Shown here: piece after piece, positions 24,767 to 32,946 of the stretch
How positions within the stretch are numbered: position 1 is the first letter of the stretch
How the letters are laid out: each line of letters opens with the position of its first letter
DNA from: Autumnicola musiva
GTDB lineage: Bacteria > Bacteroidota > Bacteroidia > Flavobacteriales > Flavobacteriaceae
Length of the DNA: 64,000 nucleotides
NCBI RefSeq assembly: GCF_031846585.1
Contig: NZ_JAVRHK010000003.1
Location: 310,001 to 374,000, forward strand
Direction: 5' to 3'
Translations under genes and position numbers: made by a program
The notes under the pieces: generated by a model
Databases searched by the model: none
What the model saw: the letters and a program-made list of their open reading frames with translations, nothing else
What the model was told of the DNA's origin: nothing

Positions 24767-25061
24767 CCACTAAGTCTTTTAACGGTTCAAATTTATTGGT
24801 TTGAACCTGGTTCACGAAATTTCCATTTTTAAAGGTTGCAAAAGTAGGCAGGTTGTTTACGTTGGCCAGCTTTCTTGATTCCGGATATTTTTCGGCATCC
24901 ACCATTAAAAACTTTGCGTCCTCATTTTCAGAAGCCAGTTTTTTAAACTTTGGCTTCATCAGTCGGCAGTTTCCGCACCATCCGGCCATGTACTGTACCA
25001 CAACCGTTCCGTTTTCAGCAACTATTTCGTTTAAATTATCTTGATCTAATTCTTTTACCAT
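24747..25061 (-). CDS. Thioredoxin-family protein with CGNC active site
   Basis: The 104-residue single-domain protein has the thioredoxin fold signature VVVQYMAGWCGNCRLMKPKFKKLA with active site WCGNC instead of WCGPC, and the cis-Pro loop NNLPTFATFKNG. Cytoplasmic, with no signal peptide. The Asn in the active site should shift the redox potential relative to classical thioredoxin. It lies 18 bases after the peroxiredoxin gene and is the likely electron donor for it; this is inferred from operon context. Confidence 0.92.
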   Translation of the reverse strand: MVKELDQDNLNEIVAENGTVVVQYMAGWCGNCRLMKPKFKKLASENEDAKFLMVDAEKYPESRKLANVNNLPTFATFKNGNFVNQVQTNKFEPLKDLVDEVTSN

Positions 25062-25079
25062 AACAGTTTCTTCCCTTTT

Positions 25080-25718
25080 TTAGTTTAAGCTTAGATAAGA
25101 AGCAACACCTTCTCTATCGGCATTCATTCCTTCTTTACCTTCTTCCCAGTTTGCAGGACATACTTCACCTTTTTCCTGTACGTGAGTATATGCATCTACT
25201 AACCTAAGGAATTCTTTTACATTTCTACCAAGGGGCATATGGTTAACGCTCTCATGGAAAATTGTTCCTTCTTCGTCTATAAGATAAGTAGCTCTGTAAG
25301 TAACATTATCTCCTTCCACAGTTAAATCACCTGTTTCTTCATCATAAGATTCGTTGCTTATATCAAGAATACCTAGTCTTGAGCTAAGGTTTCTGTTAGA
25401 ATCTGCAATTATTGGATAAGTTACACCTTCAATACCTCCGTTATCTTTTGGAGTATTTAACCATGCAAAATGAACTTCAGGAGTATCACAGGATGCACCT
25501 ATTACCATTACGTTTCTTTTCTCAAACTCTTCCATAGCTTTTTGGAAAGCGTGAAGCTCGGTAGGGCATACAAAAGTGAAATCTTTCGGATACCAAAAAA
25601 GGATAACCTTCTTATTATTTTTTTGGGCTTCTTCAAGAACATTTATCTTGAAAGTGTCTCCCATATCATTCATTGCGTTTACACTCAGGTTTGGAAATTT
25701 TCTTCCTACTAATGCCAT
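25080..25718 (-). CDS. Peroxiredoxin (typical 2-Cys, AhpC/TSA family)
   Basis: The 212-residue enzyme has the peroxidatic cysteine in FTFVCPTELHAF (about residue 50) and the resolving cysteine in GEVCPANWEEG near the C-terminus (about 184). TYLIDEEGTIFHESVNHMPLGRN matches the family core. It reduces hydrogen peroxide and alkyl peroxides using electrons from a thioredoxin. It leads an operon with the CGNC thioredoxin and the DUF6952-like protein, ending at the terminator 24459-24494. A good -7 element lies 44 bases upstream. Confidence 0.95.
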   Translation of the reverse strand: MALVGRKFPNLSVNAMNDMGDTFKINVLEEAQKNNKKVILFWYPKDFTFVCPTELHAFQKAMEEFEKRNVMVIGASCDTPEVHFAWLNTPKDNGGIEGVTYPIIADSNRNLSSRLGILDISNESYDEETGDLTVEGDNVTYRATYLIDEEGTIFHESVNHMPLGRNVKEFLRLVDAYTHVQEKGEVCPANWEEGKEGMNADREGVASYLSLN

Positions 25719-25761
25719 ATTGATTTATTTTTTAAGGTTATTATTTGTTTTAATTCTGATG

Positions 25762-25769
25762 CAAAATTA
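25762..25769 (-). promoter_or_regulatory. Promoter -7 element of the peroxiredoxin operon
   Basis: Minus strand TAATTTTG matches TAnnTTTG; it lies 44 bases before the ATG. A -33 TTG at 17-23 bases is absent, which could mean activator-dependent transcription, for example by OxyR, but no operator is obvious. Confidence 0.4.
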
Positions 25770-25893
25770 TGGAATGAATGCAGTAAAAAAAGAATTTAAA
25801 ATTTTAATTGCTTATTCAGGGATAAGTTTTGGCTATTATTGGGTAAATTTTAGATAGAATATGCTTATTTACCTCTGGAAGCAGTTGTGCTTA

Positions 25894-27396
25894 TTAGGCT
25901 TGCGCAGGTGCTGTTTCTGCTTTTACATCCTTTAAATGTCGGATTTTTATATGCAGAGCGGCAAATAACAATGTCATGAACGGACTTATGTAATTGAAAA
26001 TAGCATAACCAAAATATGAAGTCACCGGAACCCCTAAAACGCCACTGTGATATGCCCCGCAGGTATTCCAGGGAACCAGGACTGAAGTTACCGTACCTGA
26101 ATCTTCCAGGGAGCGGCTTAAATTTTCTGGAGCAAGGCCTTTCTCGCGATAAGCTTTTGCAAACATTTTTCCCGGTACCACGATAGCAAGGTACTGGTCT
26201 GATGCCGTTACGTTGAGTGCAAGGCAACTAAAAACCGTACTGGCAAAAAGTCCAAAAACCGTATGAAATAAATTCAGGAGCGCTTTACTTATCCTGGCAA
26301 GAGCGCCAATAGCTTCCATTATTCCACCAAAAACCATGGCACAAATAATAAGCCAGATGGTGCCAAGCATTCCGGCCATTCCGCTGGAAGCAAAAAGATC
26401 ATTGAGGGCTTCAGAATCGGTTTGCACAGATGTATCTATGGTAATAGCGTTCATAATGCCTTTATAGCCGCTTATAAAATTAAGCTCATCGCTGCCGCTT
26501 ATTTCCCTTACAATATCAGGCTGAACAATTAGTGCAGCTGCTGCTCCCAATAGTGTTCCTACGAGCAATGCGACGAGAGGGGAGGTTTTCCGCACGATCA
26601 GAAAAATAACAATTATCGGGACTACAAATAACCAGGGAGTAATTATGAAAGCAGCATCTATAGAACTTAATATAGCTGAAGTATCAGTAGTTCCTGTTGT
26701 ATCGAGGTTTAAACCAATAATTATAAAAATAATCAGGGTAACAGTAATGGTAGGGACTGTGGTGATGGCCATATACTTGATATGGGTAAAAAGGTCTGTT
26801 CCCGCCATTGCCGGAGCAAGATTTGTAGTGTCACTTAGAGGAGACATTTTATCACCAAAATATGCTCCCGAAAGAATGGCACCTGCTGTCATTCCAAGAC
26901 TTATACCTAAAGCGTCGGCAATTCCTATAAGAGCAATTCCTACAGTTGCCGAAGTAGTCCAGCTGCTTCCTGTGGCTACAGATATTATTGAACAAATTAC
27001 CACTGTGGCCGGTAGGAAAATAGTGGGGTTTAAAATCTGAAGTCCATAATAGATCATCGTCGGGATAATCCCACTCACCATCCATGTGCCAGCTAAAGCA
27101 CCAACCATGAGCAAAATAAGAATTGCACCTGCCGTACTTTTTATATTTCCGGCAACTTCATCTATCATATCATCAAACTTCACTTTATTGAAGTAGCCAA
27201 CAATGGCGGCCACTGCGCCACCAAGTAATAAAATAAACTGGTTAGAACCACTTAAGGCATCATCCCCATAAACAAACAGGACGTTAAAACCCAGCATTAA
27301 AATAAGGGCAAAAACAGGAATTAAAGCTTCCCAGATATGAAGTTCTTTATTTTCTACAATTTGTCCGGTTTCAGGAAAATGCTTTTCTGTTTCCAT
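25894..27396 (-). CDS. nhaC: Na+/H+ antiporter, NhaC family
   Basis: The 500-residue inner-membrane protein has about 12-13 hydrophobic segments. Family features include AGAILILLMVGALAGTWMVSGIIPTMIYYG, GTSWTTSATVGIALIG-like SSWTTSATVGIAL, GAYFGDKMSPLSDTTNLAPA and LVPWNTCGAYHSGVLGVP. It exchanges sodium for protons and fits a marine, sodium-rich habitat. It is a single gene with its own upstream gap shared with the divergent lpd gene. Confidence 0.95.
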   Translation of the reverse strand: METEKHFPETGQIVENKELHIWEALIPVFALILMLGFNVLFVYGDDALSGSNQFILLLGGAVAAIVGYFNKVKFDDMIDEVAGNIKSTAGAILILLMVGALAGTWMVSGIIPTMIYYGLQILNPTIFLPATVVICSIISVATGSSWTTSATVGIALIGIADALGISLGMTAGAILSGAYFGDKMSPLSDTTNLAPAMAGTDLFTHIKYMAITTVPTITVTLIIFIIIGLNLDTTGTTDTSAILSSIDAAFIITPWLFVVPIIVIFLIVRKTSPLVALLVGTLLGAAAALIVQPDIVREISGSDELNFISGYKGIMNAITIDTSVQTDSEALNDLFASSGMAGMLGTIWLIICAMVFGGIMEAIGALARISKALLNLFHTVFGLFASTVFSCLALNVTASDQYLAIVVPGKMFAKAYREKGLAPENLSRSLEDSGTVTSVLVPWNTCGAYHSGVLGVPVTSYFGYAIFNYISPFMTLLFAALHIKIRHLKDVKAETAPAQA

Positions 27397-27567
27397 TCAG
27401 TTTTAATTTGTCTAAAGTTGCATATGAGGTCAGAAACTTATATTTCTGGCCGGTAATGTTACGATTTTGCCTGAAGCTATGCAAGGAATAAACTCTGGTG
27501 AAGCAGGAGCAGGATCTTATTCCTTTGAATTTTAGGTCTTAAAGTTTTACAAAGCATTTGCGAGGCA

Positions 27568-27598
27568 TTGGTCATTGTAGAGAATAGTCGTACTTTTG
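27568..27598 (+). promoter_or_regulatory. Promoter of the lipoamide dehydrogenase gene
   Basis: TTG at 27568-27570, a 20-base spacer, and TACTTTTG at 27591-27598 give a full match to the Bacteroidota primary-sigma promoter. The start codon at 27638 follows after a leader of about 35 bases. Confidence 0.7.
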
Positions 27599-27637
27599 AG
27601 TTTAATTTTTAGAAAATCAACACAAAAACATAAAATT

Positions 27638-29044
27638 ATGAGTAAATATGATGTTGCGGTTATAGGATCAGGTCCCGGCGGTTATGTGGCGGCCATCCGT
27701 TGCGCACAATTGGGAATGAAAACTGCAATCATTGAAAAATATTCAACTCTTGGAGGCACCTGTCTTAATGTAGGTTGTATTCCCAGTAAGGCGCTTCTTG
27801 ATTCTTCTCATCATTATCATGATGCCGTTGCTCATTTTGAGGAACATGGAATCGAAATTCCGGGGGATATAAAGGTGAACCTGGAGCAAATGATGAAGCG
27901 TAAATCTTCTGTGGTAAGCCAAACCTGTGACGGCGTAAAATTCCTTATGGATAAAAACAAAATTGATGTTATCCAGGGAGTTGGATCCTTTGAAGATAAA
28001 ACACATATAAAAGTTGAAACTTCTGAAGGTGAATCTCAAACTATTGAGGCAAAAAATACTATTATCGCCACAGGCTCAAAACCTTCAAATCTGCCTTTTA
28101 TAGAATTGGATAAGGAGCGTGTGATAACTTCTACCGAAGCACTTAAGCTAAAGGAAATCCCAAAACATATGATTGTGATTGGGGGAGGGGTTATTGGCCT
28201 TGAATTAGGACAGGTTTACCGCCGCCTTGGGGCTGAAGTTACTGTAGTGGAATTTCTGGATAGAATTATCCCAACTATGGATAGTGCACTTTCAAAAGAG
28301 TTAACCAAAGTACTAAAAAAGCAGGGTGTGAAATTCCATGTGAGTACTAAAGTGAAATCTGTAGAACGTAAAGGTGATGAGGTAATTATTAAAGCCGACG
28401 ACAAAAAGGATAAGGAAATTGAAATTAAAGGAGATTATTGTCTTGTTTCCGTTGGCCGCCGTCCTTTCACAGATGGTTTAAATGCTGAAGCTGCCGGAGT
28501 GGAAATAGACAATAAAGGCAGAATTAAGGTTGATGAGCATTTAAAAACAGCTGCAGATAATATTTATGCTATTGGCGATGTGGTACGTGGAGTTATGTTA
28601 GCACATAAAGCTGAAGAGGAAGGTACTTTTGTTGCTGAAACCCTTGCCGGCCAGAAACCTCATATTGATTATAATCTTATACCCGGGGTGGTATATACCT
28701 GGCCCGAGGTTGCATCTGTGGGTAAATCTGAAGAGGATTTAAAAGAAGAAGGTATAAAATATAAATCGGGCAAATTTCCTATGCGTGCTTTGGGCCGTTC
28801 AAGAGCGAGTGGAGATCTTGACGGACTGGTGAAAATCCTTGCCGATGAAAAAACTGATGAAGTACTGGGAGTGCATATGATTGGCGCCCGTACTGCCGAT
28901 CTTATTGCTGAGGCGGTAACGGCAATGGAATATCGTGCTTCTGCTGAGGATATCTCCCGTATGAGTCATGCACATCCAACTTTCGCCGAAGCAGTAAAAG
29001 AAGCTGCTTTAGCCGCAACAGATAACAGGGCGTTGCACGTTTAG
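27638..29044 (+). CDS. lpdA: Dihydrolipoyl dehydrogenase (E3)
   Basis: The 468-residue flavoprotein reoxidises lipoamide of the 2-oxoacid dehydrogenase and glycine-cleavage complexes. FAD-binding VIGSGPGGYVAAIRCAQLG is at the start, the redox-active disulfide GGTCLNVGCIPSK at about 39-51, the NAD-binding IGGGVIGLELGQVYRRLGAEVTVVE at about 180, and the catalytic HAHPTFAEAVKEAA at the end. I start at ATG 27638; the frame extends upstream only through a TTG inside the promoter -7 box, so it cannot be translated from there. It stands alone, far from E1/E2 genes. Confidence 0.97.
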   Translation: MSKYDVAVIGSGPGGYVAAIRCAQLGMKTAIIEKYSTLGGTCLNVGCIPSKALLDSSHHYHDAVAHFEEHGIEIPGDIKVNLEQMMKRKSSVVSQTCDGVKFLMDKNKIDVIQGVGSFEDKTHIKVETSEGESQTIEAKNTIIATGSKPSNLPFIELDKERVITSTEALKLKEIPKHMIVIGGGVIGLELGQVYRRLGAEVTVVEFLDRIIPTMDSALSKELTKVLKKQGVKFHVSTKVKSVERKGDEVIIKADDKKDKEIEIKGDYCLVSVGRRPFTDGLNAEAAGVEIDNKGRIKVDEHLKTAADNIYAIGDVVRGVMLAHKAEEEGTFVAETLAGQKPHIDYNLIPGVVYTWPEVASVGKSEEDLKEEGIKYKSGKFPMRALGRSRASGDLDGLVKILADEKTDEVLGVHMIGARTADLIAEAVTAMEYRASAEDISRMSHAHPTFAEAVKEAALAATDNRALHV

Positions 29045-29069
29045 AAAAAGAATAATTTTAAATCACTTA

Positions 29070-29100
29070 AAAAAACCATCCTCCTTAAGGGTGGTTTTTT
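29070..29100 (+). terminator. Intrinsic terminator of lpdA
   Basis: A 13-bp stem (AAAAAACCATCCT with AGGGTGGTTTTTT) with a 5-base loop follows the stop by 25 bases; its 3' arm ends in six T residues. Confidence 0.85.
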
Positions 29101-29173
29101 GCTTTAATTTTTTTCGATTTTTATATTAGATCATTTACTATATTTATGCGGTTAATTCTAAATTTTAGAAACT

Positions 29174-29281
29174 ATGGCAAAAGAGAAATCACCCTCTAAA
29201 AATTCGGCTAAGAAAGAGCCGGTGTTGAGCTTAAAAGAAAAGCGTGCTGCTAAAGCAGCAAAGAAAAAGAAAAGGACGTAA
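29174..29281 (+). CDS. Very small Lys/Ala-rich basic protein (35 residues)
   Basis: A short frame between the lpdA terminator and the opposing helicase gene encodes MAKEKSPSKNSAKKEP, continuing with a LSLKEKRAAKAAKKKKRT-type tail. Thirteen of 35 residues are lysine and the C-terminal half looks like a basic amphipathic helix. The lack of stops could be chance at this length, but the sharp amino-acid bias and clean ATG argue for a real gene. I believe similar tiny proteins occur next to DEAD-box helicase genes in related genomes, from memory. A role with RNA or ribosomes is a guess. Confidence 0.6.
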   Translation: MAKEKSPSKNSAKKEPVLSLKEKRAAKAAKKKKRT

Positions 29282-29329
29282 ATTTGTATTGATAATCTAA
29301 AGGAACGCGAAAGTGTTCCTTTATTTCTT

Positions 29330-30673
29330 CTATTTCTTCCTCCTCTTATTTGCATTTTTATCGCCCCGGGTTTTGGGCTTTTTGTATTTTTTTGCGATTT
29401 CCCTTCGGTAAGAACCACCAAGATTTTGTTTCCTGTTCTTTTCTTTTTTCTCGTGAAAAGCAGGCCCTGCTTTCTCAGTTCCTTTATTGGGGTTGTTTAT
29501 CTCAATGGCCCTTGGCTGTTCTTCCGGGATTAATTGTTTAGAAATTTCAACTTCCTGCGGAATTTTAAACTGCGGCACCTCCATATTCATAAGCTGCTCA
29601 ATATTGCCGAATTTCTCCTTTTCTTTTTCCGTAGTAAAAAGTAGGGCAATACCTTTATTTTCAGCACGGCCGGTTCGGCCAATCCTGTGCATGTAATTTT
29701 CAGGATAAGACGGGGTGTCAAAATTTACAACATGCGAAACTTCTTCAATATCCAGCCCGCGTGCCATAACATCTGTAGCTATTAAAATACGAAGTTCTCC
29801 TTCTGCAAACTTGCGGAGGCTTCTTAATCTGTAATTCTGACTTTTTCCGGTATGTACCACGCCTGTTTCTTCGGAAAAATCAGCTGAAAGGTTCTCGAAG
29901 AGCCTATCGGCAATTCGTTTGTTTTCCATAAAAATCAACACTTTGCTGAAAATTTTTTTTTCAGCTAAAAGATGTTTCAGCAAGTTTGCTTTTGTATTGA
30001 AATTTGGAATTTTATAGCTCCTTTGTTCGATATTTTCAAGTGGAGTACCACTTACCGCTACAGAAATTTTTTCAGGAGTTTTAAAATTAGCGGTGATTAA
30101 ATTTTCCACATTTTCAGTCATAGTAGCTGAAAACATAATACTTTGCCGGTTTTCAGGAAGTAACTCCAGAATATTATTTATTTGAAATTTGAATCCCAAA
30201 TCCAGCATTACATCAACTTCATCTATTACCAGTTTTTGAACAGATTTCAGCTGAACGGCCCTTCTTAACACAAGATCATAAAGCCGCCGGGGCGTGGCTA
30301 CCACAATGTCCAGCCCGCGCAGTAAATCCTGGTGCTGGGTGTTAATGTTTACTCCACCATAAACTCCCGCAACCCGAACATTTATATATTTGGCCAGTTT
30401 CTCTATCTCTTCCACCACCTGCACCACCAACTCACGGGTAGGAACCAAAATAAGCACACGCGGATTCTTTTGTTCCGAATATTTAAGCATACGCAACAAC
30501 GGGAGGAGGTATGCAAATGTTTTTCCGGTCCCGGTTTGGGCGATTCCCACAACGTCCCGGCCAGACATTATGGAAGAAAAAGCCTGTTCCTGTATAGGGG
30601 TGGGCGTTTGAAAGTTTAAATCTTCCAGCGCGTTACGTAAAGGGGTGCTTAAATTGAGGTCCTGAAAAGTCAA
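29330..30673 (-). CDS. DEAD-box ATP-dependent RNA helicase
   Basis: The product of about 447 residues unwinds RNA, probably in ribosome assembly or mRNA decay in the cold. Visible motifs: Q motif LNFQTPTPIQEQAF, Walker A AQTGTGKTF, PTRELVVQV, TPRRLYDLV, motif II DEVD (VIDEVDVMLDLGF) in place of DEAD, SAT (MFSATM), ATDVMARGLDIEEVSHV and HRIGRTGRAENKG. The C-terminal tail (about 375-447) is Lys/Arg-rich and disordered, typical for RNA binding. I start at the TTG at 30673-30671 (LTFQDLNLS); an earlier TTG at 30694 lies inside a -7 promoter element and would not be transcribed. Confidence 0.9.
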   Translation of the reverse strand: MTFQDLNLSTPLRNALEDLNFQTPTPIQEQAFSSIMSGRDVVGIAQTGTGKTFAYLLPLLRMLKYSEQKNPRVLILVPTRELVVQVVEEIEKLAKYINVRVAGVYGGVNINTQHQDLLRGLDIVVATPRRLYDLVLRRAVQLKSVQKLVIDEVDVMLDLGFKFQINNILELLPENRQSIMFSATMTENVENLITANFKTPEKISVAVSGTPLENIEQRSYKIPNFNTKANLLKHLLAEKKIFSKVLIFMENKRIADRLFENLSADFSEETGVVHTGKSQNYRLRSLRKFAEGELRILIATDVMARGLDIEEVSHVVNFDTPSYPENYMHRIGRTGRAENKGIALLFTTEKEKEKFGNIEQLMNMEVPQFKIPQEVEISKQLIPEEQPRAIEINNPNKGTEKAGPAFHEKKEKNRKQNLGGSYRREIAKKYKKPKTRGDKNANKRRKK

Positions 30674-30691
30674 AGTGTTCTTTATTTGCGG

Positions 30692-30699
30692 CAAAGGTA
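30692..30699 (-). promoter_or_regulatory. Promoter -7 element of the RNA helicase gene
   Basis: Minus strand TACCTTTG matches TAnnTTTG. Its position decides the start codon of the helicase: transcription would begin around 30685, leaving the TTG at 30673 as the first usable start. Confidence 0.5.
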
Positions 30700-31017
30700 A
30701 GCTTTGAAAATCAAACCGGAAGATAATTTTCTGGTGGAGAAGAAAACGTATATGGAGATTCTCAGAGATTTTAATCTGCTAATATTCCAGACGTCCAGGA
30801 TTTTGTCTGCTGTCTCATATCCTTTATTTGACGGACTATTTGCCGGAAAAAAATCATAATCTTAAATATTTGCAACCTTTCGGAACTGCTTTCTCGGGAC
30901 TTTACTAAGCTGAAGATGAGGGTAGCTTTTTGGTCATTGGCCCTGGAGATGTTCGCTGTTTCGGGGCATAATACAGCGCGTGGTACGCAGGTTTTATTTC
31001 GTTTTCCTGATATCCTA
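30700..31017. other. Intergenic stretch without recognised features
   Basis: About 320 bases between the helicase promoter and the stop of the next minus-strand gene. I see no coding frame, repeat, RNA or terminator. Confidence 0.5.
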
Positions 31018-31293
31018 TTATTTAGCCCAATAGGTAAACCACATTATCCATGTAGCATAAAAAACAAATGGGCAAATTATAGAATTGGCTAATAATAGTA
31101 ATGCAAATGATTTCTTTACAAAGTGGAGTATAAGTCCGATAATCAAATTTATTCCGAATAAGAATAAAATAATTTGTAAAGTTTCAAGCGCAGAGCTTAA
31201 TTCGGGCTTCGCCAGGTAATACCAAAGTCCCATCAGGAACAATTCCATGATAAAAATTCCAATACCAAATTTTACTATTTTATGATGTTCCAT
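31018..31293 (-). CDS. Small hypothetical membrane protein
   Basis: The 91-residue product has three likely membrane helices (about 7-25, 38-58 and 64-86) separated by short loops. I recognise no family. It starts at ATG 31293 and lies alone between the helicase and the epimerase genes on the same strand. Base composition matches its neighbours. The hydrophobic pattern and the lack of a longer alternative frame support a real gene. Confidence 0.6.
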   Translation of the reverse strand: MEHHKIVKFGIGIFIMELFLMGLWYYLAKPELSSALETLQIILFLFGINLIIGLILHFVKKSFALLLLANSIICPFVFYATWIMWFTYWAK

Positions 31294-31431
31294 GGTTTCT
31301 TTTTTACTTATATACCACTTGCCATATTAATTCTGACGGTAAAGTCTTCTACTATGTCGGGAGGATTTATTCTGTTTTTTCGAGCTCAGTTCTGAAATTT
31401 ATCTACACCTAATATACTGTTATTAATTAAC

Positions 31432-32310
31432 TTACTCAATAATAATCTTATAAGCAGCCTCAAATTCTTTTCCCGCTCCCAGGCTCAAAATACCTTCCTT
31501 GTTTTTAAGGTTTTGGTCTGTCCCTTCTACATCTGCAATGCCCAGCCAGGGCTCAATACAAATGTAAGGTGCGCCTGGTTTTGCCCAAATTCCCAGGTTC
31601 TTGAAATCGGGATATTCTACGCTAAGAATAGTTCCTGATATTTTACTTTTTAAAGACACTTTTTTGGAAGAGATATTTTTGAAAATCAGCGCATCACGAT
31701 CAAAAAGATGTTTGTGAAGCTGAATTTGCGCTGAATTTTCCAGCACTTTTTCGGTTTTATTGCTCAGCAGTCCGTTTTCATTAAGAAGATAAGTCTCCAA
31801 ATTCATTTTTTGGTCGAACTCAAGGTAGTAATCTTCATATTCTTCATTTTCATTTACAGGAGCATTAAAAGCCGGATGCCCGCCAACAGAAAAATACATG
31901 GTTTTATTATCAAGATTGGTGATTTTATGGCCAATCTCAAGAGTTTTTCCTTTCAGCTTAAAAATAATCTGGAAATCGAACTTAAAAGGATAAATCTTAA
32001 GGGTTTCTTCGGAATAAATTAATTCAAAAACCAGTTTGTCATTGGTTTTTTCCTTTAACCTGATATTTTTATTATTCCGCAACATCCCGTGTTTGGGCAT
32101 TTCATATTTTTCTCCTTTGTACAGAAAAAATCCGTCCTTTAAAATGCCAATTATCGGAAACAGGTTAGGAGCATGGCTGTTCCATATTTCAGGATTCGCC
32201 TGCCAGAGATGTTCCTTGCCTGTAGTAAGGTTTTTTATGCTGCACAATTCGGCACCTTTTTCAAGAATACTGATTTTTAAATGCTCATTTGAGATCGAAT
32301 ACTTTTCCAA
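31432..32310 (-). CDS. Aldose 1-epimerase family protein (LacX-like mutarotase)
   Basis: The 292-residue galactose-mutarotase-fold protein has GAELCSIKN near residue 19, LWQANPEIWNSHAPNLFPIIG, MPKHGMLRNN (the conserved HGxxR), SVGGHPAFNAPV (catalytic His region) and CIEPWLGIADVEG. It interconverts anomers of a hexose or hexose phosphate. The likely start is the TTG at 32310-32308 (EKYSISNEHLKIS), because no ATG lies near and the residues right behind it match family members. A second, GalM-type epimerase lies at 39371-40369. Confidence 0.88.
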   Translation of the reverse strand: MEKYSISNEHLKISILEKGAELCSIKNLTTGKEHLWQANPEIWNSHAPNLFPIIGILKDGFFLYKGEKYEMPKHGMLRNNKNIRLKEKTNDKLVFELIYSEETLKIYPFKFDFQIIFKLKGKTLEIGHKITNLDNKTMYFSVGGHPAFNAPVNENEEYEDYYLEFDQKMNLETYLLNENGLLSNKTEKVLENSAQIQLHKHLFDRDALIFKNISSKKVSLKSKISGTILSVEYPDFKNLGIWAKPGAPYICIEPWLGIADVEGTDQNLKNKEGILSLGAGKEFEAAYKIIIE

Positions 32311-32409
32311 AGTTGTAGTTAGTTACAGGTTTGAAGCCTAAAGTTACAATCAATAATTTTCTTCTTCATAAACTCTTTTTGCTATTTTTAGTCGAAATAA
32401 AATTGCCAT

Positions 32410-32946
32410 ATGAAAAAGATCCTTGCCTTTGCCGGTTCCAACAGCAGTGTTTCCTTAAATCATCTTCTCCTTAGCCATGTTTCTGAAAGAATCCAGGGGC
32501 ATGAAATAAAGCTCATGAAGCTTACTGAATATGAATTCCCCATGTACAGTGCAGATCATGAAAAGGGAAAAGGAATTCCCCTGAATGTTCGAATCATGAA
32601 AAACCTAATTGATGAAAGCGATGCCCTGGTAATTGCGGTTAATGAACATAACGGGATGGTATCGGCATTTTTTAAGAATTTCCTGGACTGGATGTCCCGT
32701 GCCGACAGGAATTTCCTGAAAGACAAAAAAATACTGCTAATTAGCACTTCTCCCGGTGCGCGCGGAGGCTCTTCTTCCCTGGAATATGTAAAAAATATTT
32801 TACCCAGGTTTGGTGGGCAGGTAATAGAAAGCTTCAGTTTTCCCTCTTTTAATGACAATTTTCAGGACAATAAAGTGCTAAACGAGGTGCTGGATATGGG
32901 AATTGAAGATGTCTTGACTACCTTTGCGCACCAAATTGAAAGTTAA
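32410..32946 (+). CDS. NAD(P)H-dependent FMN reductase family protein
   Basis: The 178-residue flavodoxin-like protein starts MKKILAFAGSNSSVSLNHLLL, the phosphate loop for FMN (GSxxxxS), and contains AVNEHNGMVSAFFKNFLDWMSR (compare PEYNGSxPGxLKNxxDW) and LLISTSPGARGGSS. Such enzymes reduce quinones, azo dyes or chromate in the cytoplasm; the natural substrate is not known. Its stop codon is directly followed by the GTG of pabB, so the two are probably co-transcribed. Confidence 0.92.
   Translation: MKKILAFAGSNSSVSLNHLLLSHVSERIQGHEIKLMKLTEYEFPMYSADHEKGKGIPLNVRIMKNLIDESDALVIAVNEHNGMVSAFFKNFLDWMSRADRNFLKDKKILLISTSPGARGGSSSLEYVKNILPRFGGQVIESFSFPSFNDNFQDNKVLNEVLDMGIEDVLTTFAHQIES

Noticed and set aside
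25865..26227. A 120-codon frame inside the nhaC gene
   Set aside because: It lies in another frame of a clear antiporter gene and shows no signature of its own.
29158..29421. A minus-strand frame of 87 codons overlapping the helicase end
   Set aside because: It runs antisense to the small basic gene and out of frame with the helicase; it begins inside the helicase coding sequence and has no family resemblance.
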